This document shows, piece by piece, positions 13,842 to 19,203 of a stretch of DNA of 39,999 nucleotides; position 1 is the stretch's first letter; each line of letters starts with the position of its first letter. This DNA is from a virus, in IMG/VR virus record IMGVR_UViG_3300009790_000001, positions 1 to 39,999 of that record. One strand, given 5' to 3'. The translations under genes were made by a program, and so were the position numbers. The notes under the pieces are model-generated. The model did not search any database and was not told the origin of the DNA. It saw only the letters and a program-made list of their open reading frames with translations.

Positions 13842-14283
13842 AATAATCGGCATCGACCCGGATATGAGAAAGCCGGGCATTTGTTTTTTTGATGAAGATG
13901 GTTTTGAGTTTGCAGCATGGGAAACATGCTGTCTGCTCAATGAAGTCGAAAGCCTTTCTGGCAGCCATATTTTCGCACTAGAAAACGTCAACGCAATAAA
14001 AACCATTTACGCCAAAAATCGCAAAGGCGGTCAAGCTGTGCAATCGCGCATAGCGCAAAATGTAGGAATGGTTAAAGCTGCGGCCACTATCATTCAAGAT
14101 TACATTGAACACCACGGCGGCAAGGTGATACTTGTGCCGCCTGGTATCGGCAAACAAACCAAGAATAACGCAAAGCTATTCGCAGAATTAACGGGCTACA
14201 CAGGACGCACAAACGAAGATACGCGAGACGCTTACTGGATAGCAAAATACGCATACAACCAAGTAAAAAACGGAGAAAAGTAA
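13834..14283 (+). CDS. RuvC-like Holliday junction resolvase (149 aa)
   Basis: It begins MIKIIGIDPDMRKPGICFFD: the IGIDPD strand with Asp8 is the RuvC signature. Glu50 in FALENVNAI and Asp132 in TRDAYWIAKYA give the other acidic metal ligands of the RNase H fold. Length is close to E. coli RuvC (173 aa). It should resolve branched DNA formed during phage recombination and before packaging. It overlaps the preceding gene by 8 bases and is two bases from SSB. Confidence 0.85.
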   Translation: MIKIIGIDPDMRKPGICFFDEDGFEFAAWETCCLLNEVESLSGSHIFALENVNAIKTIYAKNRKGGQAVQSRIAQNVGMVKAAATIIQDYIEHHGGKVILVPPGIGKQTKNNAKLFAELTGYTGRTNEDTRDAYWIAKYAYNQVKNGEK

Positions 14284-14284
14284 A

Positions 14285-14758
14285 ATGAATAACGCAACAT
14301 TTGCGGGCAATATCGGTCAAGATTGCAGAGTTAACAGCGTTAACGGTAATCAAGGCCAGATAACGGTGGTTAATTTCTCTCTTGCAGTAGATAAGAAAAA
14401 GAAAGACCAAAACGGCAACAAAGAAACTTTATGGGTTGATTGCGCTGTATGGGGTAAGCAGGCAGAGGCACTTCAGCAATACCTAGTTAAAGGGCAGAAG
14501 GTTTCTGTTAGCGGTTCGGTTGATGTTGATACCTTTACCAAAAATGACGGTCAAATAATCCCTAAGCTAAACCTAATGGTTAGGGATTTAACCTTGCAGG
14601 GTAGCGCAAGCCAGTCTCAAAACGGGAATTACCAGCAACAACAACAAGCGCAGGCAAGCCAGCAGCAGCCGCAAGCACAAGGGCAAAACGTTGCGCAAGG
14701 TTCAATGCAGCAACCACAACAAGGTCAAGCTAATTATAGCGACGATATACCTTTTTGA
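14285..14758 (+). CDS. ssb: Single-stranded DNA-binding protein
   Basis: An OB-fold core at residues 1-105 (NNATFAGNIGQDCRVNSVNG, VVNFSLAVDKKKK, LWVDCAVWGKQAEALQQYLV, KVSVSGSVDV). Then a Gln/Ala-rich disordered linker and the acidic tip DDIPF that recruits partner proteins in bacterial SSBs. The 157-aa size is normal. It protects single strands made by the helicase and exonuclease upstream. The linker DNA is a low-complexity CAA/CAG stretch (about 14630-14720). Confidence 0.92.
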   Translation: MNNATFAGNIGQDCRVNSVNGNQGQITVVNFSLAVDKKKKDQNGNKETLWVDCAVWGKQAEALQQYLVKGQKVSVSGSVDVDTFTKNDGQIIPKLNLMVRDLTLQGSASQSQNGNYQQQQQAQASQQQPQAQGQNVAQGSMQQPQQGQANYSDDIPF

Positions 14759-14773
14759 TTAATTAACTTAACA

Positions 14774-14790
14774 GGGCGCACCACGCGCCC
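14774..14790 (+). promoter_or_regulatory. GC-rich hairpin between SSB and the next gene
   Basis: GGGCGC/GCGCCC with a 5-nt loop, 12 bases before the next ATG and without a U-run. It may stabilise the SSB message end or slow the polymerase; a complete terminator is not seen. Confidence 0.5.
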
Positions 14791-14802
14791 AAGTGAGGGA
14801 AG

Positions 14803-15147
14803 ATGAAAAGAGTAACAGCATCAACAAAAGAGAAAGTGCTCAACTGGATGTTTGAGTGTGAAGACACTGGGATGAGCAGTGAGGCGCTTGCTTATTTCTT
14901 GGCAACCGGAGATAAAACTAGGCACGGACTATCTTACCCTAGAGACCCATCAGATTTTAATCGCTGCATGATTATGCTTGAATGGGTTCCTGAGCTAAAG
15001 GAAAGGCTGCCCCTTATAGCCAAAGAATGCCCTGTTTGGGCTGAGCTTGTGAAAAATTGGGAGTGGTTAGAGATTACTGTAAAAGCCGAATTTGAGACAG
15101 GTAGAGCGCCTATATCTTACAAGGCAATGAAGGCAATGGGGTGTTAA
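14803..15147 (+). CDS. Hypothetical 114-aa protein
   Basis: A helical soluble protein starting MKRVTASTKEKVLNWMFECE. It has a Trp-rich middle (SDFNRCMIMLEWVPELKERL, then VWAELVKNWEWLEITVKAEF) and ends SYKAMKAMGC. The PSDFNRC-x-x-LE pattern recurs, from memory, in small phage proteins of unknown role. A GAGGGAAG ribosome site precedes it, and it abuts the next gene. Confidence 0.65.
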   Translation: MKRVTASTKEKVLNWMFECEDTGMSSEALAYFLATGDKTRHGLSYPRDPSDFNRCMIMLEWVPELKERLPLIAKECPVWAELVKNWEWLEITVKAEFETGRAPISYKAMKAMGC

Positions 15148-15366
15148 ATGAAATACGAACTAACACGCGAGCAGCTAGAAGAAATGGTGCAGTGCATTGT
15201 TATAAATCACCTAGACGTAGATGAGGCTATGGAGTACGCCTTGTCAGTTTGCAGCGCTTTCACCTGTGACGATGCAGAGGTTGTATGGCCAGAAAAATCA
15301 GGCGATAACATGGAGTTTACGCACTTGACAGGCGAGGCGGTTAAAGCGGGGGTGTATGAGTCGTGA
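15148..15366 (+). CDS. Hypothetical 72-aa protein
   Basis: Acidic, helical, beginning MKYELTREQLEEMVQCIVIN, with clustered Cys (CIV, VCSAFTCDD). No membrane segment and no recognised family. It starts directly after the previous stop and overlaps a possible 38-aa ORF at its end. Confidence 0.6.
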   Translation: MKYELTREQLEEMVQCIVINHLDVDEAMEYALSVCSAFTCDDAEVVWPEKSGDNMEFTHLTGEAVKAGVYES

Positions 15367-15479
15367 AAATCCACAACTTAGCATTTATCATGGTTATGCA
15401 AGCGCTTTGTGTGCAGTGTAATTTCGTCTGTACGTATCGAATAACAAAGTCGTTTTACTGTTATCCGGCTGCAAACTAA
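15363..15479 (+). CDS. Possible 38-aa peptide
   Basis: A GTG overlapping the previous stop (GTGA) opens 38 codons starting MKIHNLAFIMVMQALCVQCN, slightly hydrophobic and Cys-rich, ending at a TAA followed by CTGGTC. Coupling favours a real gene, but codon evidence is thin. Confidence 0.3.
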   Translation: MKIHNLAFIMVMQALCVQCNFVCTYRITKSFYCYPAAN

Positions 15480-15545
15480 CTGGTCTAATCTGTCACACCC
15501 GCATTAGGTGTTACATTAGCAGCATAAATCAACGGGAGATAAGAA
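15476..15545 (+). promoter_or_regulatory. Promoter and leader for the small-gene block, related to the leader at 4215-4283
   Basis: A -35-like CTGTCA (15490-15495), 16-base spacer and TACATT (15512-15517) preceded by TGT, an extended -10. The element opens CTAACTGGTC and ends AACGGGAGATA as at 4215-4283 on the opposite strand. ACACCCGCATTA is repeated in the hairpin at 15809-15841. Confidence 0.55.
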
Positions 15546-15800
15546 ATGCAAGCAATTACACTTTCTGAATACGCCAAAAAGATTGGCGCAAAACTAAAGC
15601 CAACTACCTTGGCTGATATGCCTGTTCTTGATATTCAGGAGAATGACCAACCTGAAAACTTCCATGTAGGCATGGATAGCATAAAAACATGGCTTGAAGT
15701 TAGAGACCCTTCTGGAGGTGTTAACGGTAAAGGTTACTGGCCTTTTTATGTTCTTGATTGCGCGGATGGTGGGTTAAGAATCGCGTCAGGCGGTTACTAA
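15546..15800 (+). CDS. Hypothetical 84-aa protein
   Basis: Begins MQAITLSEYAKKIGAKLKPT, then a Gly-rich beta-like half (VNGKGYWPFYVLDCADGGLR) ending IASGGY. It follows a GGGAGAT site and a probable promoter. No family recognised. Confidence 0.6.
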   Translation: MQAITLSEYAKKIGAKLKPTTLADMPVLDIQENDQPENFHVGMDSIKTWLEVRDPSGGVNGKGYWPFYVLDCADGGLRIASGGY

Positions 15801-15808
15801 TAAGGCTA

Positions 15809-15841
15809 AACACCCGCATTATGTTGTATTGTGCGGGTGTT
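15809..15841 (+). promoter_or_regulatory. Perfect 10-bp hairpin, terminator-like or regulatory
   Basis: AACACCCGCA pairs with TGCGGGTGTT around a 13-nt loop. No U-run follows (GATTGATT), so it is a poor intrinsic terminator. The left arm and start of the loop resemble the promoter element at 15497-15515, suggesting duplication of a regulatory sequence. Confidence 0.55.
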
Positions 15842-15865
15842 GATTGATTGAAACGGAGATTGAGA

Positions 15866-16018
15866 ATGAAAATTTATTACGGTTTTTTCGAAGCTACATG
15901 GTTTAACAAGTATGGCAAACATGTTCGCGTAGAGGCATCAAGCAAAGCTGAGGCGCGCAAAAAGATGATGGCTATGGGTTGCGCCCAAGGCAGTCTAATG
16001 TTTATTACTGAGGCTTAG
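15866..16018 (+). CDS. Hypothetical 50-aa protein
   Basis: Reads MKIYYGFFEATWFNKYGKHV, then a helix RVEASSKAEARKKMMAMG and a short end. GGAGATTGAGA precedes the ATG, the recurring ribosome-site motif of this genome. A small alpha/beta protein of unknown function; the next gene starts two bases after its stop. Confidence 0.6.
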   Translation: MKIYYGFFEATWFNKYGKHVRVEASSKAEARKKMMAMGCAQGSLMFITEA

Positions 16019-16020
16019 TA

Positions 16021-16377
16021 ATGAACCAAAAACCAACCCGCCTAAAGCAGTTGTGTGAGGAAAGTCCGGCGCTTGGTAAAAAGCTAGCTGAGATTTTCCT
16101 AGCTGGCACAATTGGCGCTTACGACAGAAATAACGGCACCCCAATATTTCAAGGACAGATAAACGCGCATTACCACTGCAAGGATAAATACCTTACTCCG
16201 CATGAGCTAATGCGGGAAATGGCTAAAAGCGGTTTAGGTAACTGTGGCGTATCGGTTTCAATAGGCGATGTTCGCGGCTTGCTCTTTAGGGAGTGGAATC
16301 ACGGGCGAATGGAAAGAAAGCGACTTGATTGCAGCGTATCAGACAGAATGATGTGGGCTTACAAGTCAATTAAATAA
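16021..16377 (+). CDS. Hypothetical 118-aa protein
   Basis: Basic soluble protein beginning MNQKPTRLKQLCEESPALGK, with a helical N-terminal part, a mid region TPHELMREMAKSGLGNCGVS that could be a small helix-turn-helix-like unit, and RLDCSVSDRMMWAYKSIK at the end. No firm family; DNA binding is a guess. Confidence 0.6.
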   Translation: MNQKPTRLKQLCEESPALGKKLAEIFLAGTIGAYDRNNGTPIFQGQINAHYHCKDKYLTPHELMREMAKSGLGNCGVSVSIGDVRGLLFREWNHGRMERKRLDCSVSDRMMWAYKSIK

Positions 16378-16416
16378 ACGAGCAGCCTCGCAGTAGCTTA
16401 AAACGGAGAGTGAAAT

Positions 16417-16509
16417 ATGAGAAGCACAGACATTAACAGAAAGGCGCAACTCAAAACTGTACTGATTGCGGGTGCTACAATAGCGATACTGATGTATTGC
16501 GGGTATTAG
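16417..16509 (+). CDS. 30-aa single-span membrane peptide
   Basis: Reads MRSTDINRKAQLKTVLIAGA then TIAILMYCGY: a basic N-terminus and one hydrophobic helix at about residues 13-28. A GGAGAGTGAAAT ribosome site supports translation. Likely a small inner-membrane peptide of unknown role. Confidence 0.5.
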   Translation: MRSTDINRKAQLKTVLIAGATIAILMYCGY

Positions 16510-16515
16510 TTTCAC

Positions 16516-16590
16516 ACCGCCTAGAATTACAGACAATCCTGTCATAATCGGTTTGTTTAACATGGTCTTTGTCTAGGCGGTTTCTTTTTA
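16516..16590 (+). ncRNA. Structured element 1 closed by a 10-bp stem and U-rich tail
   Basis: ACCGCCTAGA (16516-16525) is perfectly complementary to TCTAGGCGGT (16572-16581), followed by TTCTTTTTA. The 46-nt interior holds a small GACA/TGTC hairpin (16532-16543). No ORF covers it. It could be a terminator with an elaborate loop or a small RNA ending at that terminator. Confidence 0.5.
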
Positions 16591-16591
16591 C

Positions 16592-16725
16592 ACTGGTTGC
16601 GGATTTCATTAACCAATAATCAAGCCCAATAGTCGCTTGATGATTAGCGCAACTCGTCAACGTTGTATGATTATGCGAATCGAAGTTATGCGTTGACCTT
16701 AACCGCAACCAGTTTTTTTATTTTT
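16592..16725 (+). ncRNA. Structured element 2: branched fold closed by an 11-bp stem and long U-run
   Basis: ACTGGTTGCGG (16592-16602) pairs perfectly with CCGCAACCAGT (16703-16713), followed by a run of T broken by one A. Inside are ATCAAGC/GCTTGAT (16619-16625 with 16635-16641) and GTCAACG/CGTTGAC (16656-16662 with 16691-16697), making a three-way junction of about 122 nt. It does not fit a tRNA. Together with element 1 it fills the only long gap in this operon. Confidence 0.55.
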
Positions 16726-16735
16726 GGAGATTGAT

Positions 16736-16939
16736 ATGTTAGCTGTAATCGGTTTTTTAGTTTGGATTTTATTTAACATTTGGCCCACATTGATGTGTGT
16801 CGCGATGGTTTTTATTCCTGTTAATGTTGGAGGGAGAAAGCTTGATTTTGGCGAGATTGTAGCATTTGTTCTCGCGTCTGCACTTTGCGGATTTGGTTGG
16901 TATTACTCACTTAATTCTGTAACCGTTAGCGTGGTATAG
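16736..16939 (+). CDS. 67-aa membrane protein
   Basis: The start MLAVIGFLVWILFNIWPTLM at 16736 is chosen because GGAGATTG lies just upstream; the ribosome site directly follows the U-run of element 2. Two transmembrane helices, about residues 2-27 and 39-55, are separated by a basic loop (VNVGGRKLDFGE). Early or middle membrane protein; role unknown. Confidence 0.6.
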   Translation: MLAVIGFLVWILFNIWPTLMCVAMVFIPVNVGGRKLDFGEIVAFVLASALCGFGWYYSLNSVTVSVV

Positions 16940-16948
16940 GAGAATAGC

Positions 16949-17083
16949 ATGCACTCAATAGTGACACGTTTCAGGTTTGGCGATAGCGTACAAGATATAG
17001 CGCAAGTGTTAAAGATAACCGTAGAGCAAGTTGTGGCGGTTTTACGTGAGAACAGCAAACAATGGGATGGGGTGAATAGATGA
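16949..17083 (+). CDS. 44-aa helix-turn-helix-like protein
   Basis: Reads MHSIVTRFRFGDSVQDIAQV followed by LKITVEQVVAVLRENSK. DSVQDIAQVLKITVEQVVAVLR has helix-turn-helix spacing (I-A-x-x-L-x-I-T-x-x-x-V). AGGAGAAT precedes the ATG and the stop overlaps the next start as ATGA. A minimal DNA-binding protein is likely. Confidence 0.5.
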   Translation: MHSIVTRFRFGDSVQDIAQVLKITVEQVVAVLRENSKQWDGVNR

Positions 17084-17505
17084 AATTCGTAAATGTAAAA
17101 GTTGGCGATACAGTTTACACAAAAACACTAACAACTATCGGTGGCTGGAATATGACAGGTAAAGTTTTCTTTATTCCTAGAAGGGTCACAAAAGTAACGC
17201 CTAAACAATTTGAAGTTGAAGGTCTGAGAACAAAGTTAAGAAAAGAAGATGGTAGCCCAGTTGGTGATGGTAGCTGGGTTTATATTGAAGGTGAGGATAT
17301 TAATCAATTTTATGGGTCAAAAGCCGAAACAGTAAAAGATGAGAGCAAAGAAGCTAACGATTACAGCAATTTGGTTAAAAAATATAACTCAGTATCAAGA
17401 ATGGCTAGAGAATTAAATCTTAAAGGTAATGAGTTAGATAAATATTCTGAGCAGATAAATTCAGCGTTTGAGGCGCTTGAAGCTATGACAAAGCCCCGCA
17501 AATAG
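17080..17505 (+). CDS. Hypothetical 141-aa protein, last gene of the rightward arm
   Basis: N-terminal beta-rich half (MKFVNVKVGDTVYTKTLTTI; VFFIPRRVTKVTPKQFEVEG) resembling a small SH3/KOW-like barrel. A helical half follows (NDYSNLVKKYNSVSRMAREL). Ends at the convergent terminator, with the stop codon in its stem. Function unknown. Confidence 0.65.
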   Translation: MKFVNVKVGDTVYTKTLTTIGGWNMTGKVFFIPRRVTKVTPKQFEVEGLRTKLRKEDGSPVGDGSWVYIEGEDINQFYGSKAETVKDESKEANDYSNLVKKYNSVSRMARELNLKGNELDKYSEQINSAFEALEAMTKPRK

Positions 17506-17512
17506 CGGGGTT
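17491..17512. terminator. Bidirectional terminator between converging early and late arms
   Basis: CCCCGC/GCGGGG (17494-17499 with 17505-17510), extended by G-T and A-T pairs, 5-nt loop, T-rich on the plus side. It lies exactly between the ends of the two convergent operons. Confidence 0.8.
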
Positions 17513-17514
17513 AT

Positions 17515-17928
17515 TTATTGCGCCCCGTTACTCTTAACATTCGCATAGTTAACGCCAAAGCTAGCCGTAACGATAACGCCAAATAAAGAGGTAATAGGCA
17601 CAAACAAGTCTGCAACTTTACCAGTAGTAGCCGATATAGCCACCATAGCACCATCTAAGACCAATTCAGTGTTAAGACCAACCAAGTTAACTATAAACTC
17701 TAAAAATAACAGAACAAGAACGCTCACGACGTATATTTTGTATAATTGCGTAACATCACGGCTTAACTGCCTACGCATAGCGCCGTTGGGGTCTAGCGCC
17801 TTAATCATTACCGTTTTAGCTTCGGCTTTTTCTAAGTCGGTCTCAATCCACTCTGTAGCGATACTTTCAACGGTTTGCATCGTGCCACCGCTAGTAAAAA
17901 ACTTTGCGATACCTGTTAGCCAACTCAT
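17515..17928 (-). CDS. Holin-like membrane protein, 3TM-holin type (137 aa)
   Basis: Amphipathic N-terminus (MSWLTGIAKFFTSGGTMQTV), a helical acidic segment, then two strong hydrophobic spans at about 65-85 and 108-128, with a possible weaker one between. Layout and length fit the 3TM phage holin group (GTA-holin-like). It directly follows the endolysin gene, whose end abuts its ATG. It would perforate the inner membrane to release or activate endolysin; alternatively a pinholin or antiholin partner of the 100-aa membrane protein. Confidence 0.7.
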   Translation of the reverse strand: MSWLTGIAKFFTSGGTMQTVESIATEWIETDLEKAEAKTVMIKALDPNGAMRRQLSRDVTQLYKIYVVSVLVLLFLEFIVNLVGLNTELVLDGAMVAISATTGKVADLFVPITSLFGVIVTASFGVNYANVKSNGAQ

Positions 17929-18320
17929 TACTTAACCCTCTCAAAATGCGGCATATCAATAAAGCTCTTGAAGTGACCACCCCACCTCAAATTAACATCA
18001 AGCCTAATCGCCGCCTCTAACATCGCACAAGCGACTTGTGACAAGTGTCCAGGTTGCCAGCTATCTTTACCGTCAACATAAGCGTATACGTCTACTGCGT
18101 TGCCTGTTTGGTGATATGATTTGTTGTCGTAACCGTCAGCTTTAGATTTGCCATCTAGGAAAAGTTTATGCTGTGTTTCTGCGGTGCGATAACCGCCTGT
18201 TGAAGGTATGCCGAAATCTACTTTGGTGATTTGAATTGCCAGTTTGACGACATCCACTAATTCAGGATGAACGCCATCGAGGTTTCTTAGGGAGGATTTA
18301 CTCAGGCGGTAATTGCTCAT
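17928..18320 (-). CDS. Endolysin, M15-type zinc peptidase (130 aa)
   Basis: The core GYRTAETQHKLFLDGKSKAD leads to SYHQTGNAVDVYAY, with zinc ligands His70 and Asp77, and DMPHFE with His125: the M15 (VanY / L-Ala-D-Glu peptidase) signature. Length is typical of phage M15 endolysins such as T5 Lys (137 aa). It should cleave peptidoglycan stem peptides at lysis. No signal peptide, so export depends on a holin. The start overlaps the end of the upstream holin-like gene. Confidence 0.88.
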   Translation of the reverse strand: MSNYRLSKSSLRNLDGVHPELVDVVKLAIQITKVDFGIPSTGGYRTAETQHKLFLDGKSKADGYDNKSYHQTGNAVDVYAYVDGKDSWQPGHLSQVACAMLEAAIRLDVNLRWGGHFKSFIDMPHFERVK

Positions 18321-18600
18321 TTATCTTATCCTTCCTATCCCAATATGCTTTAGTCCATGAAAGCACAATGTCAGACAGGTTTTTAATTGCCAGTATAACA
18401 CCAGCTATCAACGTAATTATCCCGCCGTATTCTAAAGCGAAAGCGGCCCATTTATTTACTTCGGTTGTTTCGATAACCTTACTTGCAGCATAAGAAGCTG
18501 TGCCGCCACCAATCCCAACATAGACACCGAAGTGGTGAATAGCTTTGCTTAATGCAGCATCGCCGTAATCACTTATCTTTAGTATCCATTCGACTAGCAT
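18298..18600 (-). CDS. Putative class II holin (100 aa)
   Basis: The start MLVEWILKISDYGDAALSKA at 18600 is preferred: its ATG overlaps the upstream stop (ATGCTAG) and an AAAGGAC site lies upstream. Two hydrophobic helices at about 22-42 (Gly-rich) and 56-74, and a charged C-terminus (WDRKDKINEQLPPE), are typical of class II holins. It is next to the endolysin. Confidence 0.65.
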   Translation of the reverse strand: MLVEWILKISDYGDAALSKAIHHFGVYVGIGGGTASYAASKVIETTEVNKWAAFALEYGGIITLIAGVILAIKNLSDIVLSWTKAYWDRKDKINEQLPPE

Positions 18601-19073
18601 TGGCTTTTTTGTCCTTTTTTGCGTTTCGAAGCTCTGAAAGTTTGTATGTAATGACGACATAAATTAATAATCCAACTATTGCCCAACTGAGCAGTTTTAC
18701 TGTAATCGTAATTATGGTGGTCATAACATAAGGCAACCATTATACAAAAGTATAAGGCGCTTGAATAATAAGCGAAATTTGATATAAAAAAATCGCTGCT
18801 ATCAAAAACCCCGTACTCGATTGACGTAAAAAAATGCAGAAGCGCGAATGCTAACACGCTAAAGAAAACAGCGGAAGTAGTGACAAGTATTAGGGCAGGG
18901 ATGAATGCGAGGGTAACGACTATATGATTAATCCATGCAGGGTGCGTTTCCCATATCTGCATATTAGAATACAGCACGGTAGCACCTGCACAGATAGTGA
19001 TAATTAGGCTGTCTCTCGTCTTTATTTCACCCATAATAACTACAAGTAGAGACAGTATAATTATGTCTAGCAT
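18594..19073 (-). CDS. Polytopic membrane protein in the lysis cassette (159 aa)
   Basis: At least four hydrophobic spans (about 2-16, 23-38, 48-80, 98-115) and a very basic C-terminus (RASKRKKGQKSQC). A GTG one codon earlier is an alternative start. Position suggests a lysis regulator, antiholin or superinfection-exclusion protein; no family is recognised. Coupled on both sides by overlapping start and stop codons. Confidence 0.6.
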   Translation of the reverse strand: MLDIIILSLLVVIMGEIKTRDSLIITICAGATVLYSNMQIWETHPAWINHIVVTLAFIPALILVTTSAVFFSVLAFALLHFFTSIEYGVFDSSDFFISNFAYYSSALYFCIMVALCYDHHNYDYSKTAQLGNSWIINLCRHYIQTFRASKRKKGQKSQC

Positions 19074-19129
19074 CACTTGCTCTTGGGTGTTCCTGAACCT
19101 TTTTTGCGACCTTTCGTCTTGGTTGTCAT
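19073..19129 (-). CDS. 18-aa basic peptide ORF
   Basis: MTTKTKGRKKGSGTPKSK, half lysine/arginine, with GAGGG eight bases upstream and a stop overlapping the next ATG as TGATG. It could be a leader peptide for the membrane protein. It resembles the basic peptide at 33388-33474 (both begin MTT and carry a GxKKG-like stretch). Confidence 0.4.
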   Translation of the reverse strand: MTTKTKGRKKGSGTPKSK

Positions 19130-19173
19130 TACCTTGCCCTCATTGTCATAAAAGTCACTAAATGCTAACACAA

Positions 19174-19194
19174 TAAAAATCCCCTGTTAAGGGG
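19174..19194 (-). terminator. Terminator after the tailspike gene
   Basis: On the minus strand CCCCT-TAAC-AGGGG is followed by ATTTTTATT (stem 19181-19185 with 19190-19194), 10 bases after the tailspike stop. It separates structural from lysis genes. Confidence 0.75.
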
Positions 19195-19203
19195 CTTGTT
19201 GTC

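Noticed and set aside
14630-14720. CAA/CAG-rich stretch resembling a microsatellite repeat array
   Set aside because: Explained by the Gln-rich linker of SSB; units are irregular.
16592-16713. Possible tRNA, because the closing stem 3' side reads CCGCAACCA
   Set aside because: No T-loop GTTCRANNC next to the acceptor strand, no D-arm, and about 120 nt is too long; the stem is explained by a terminator-closed fold.
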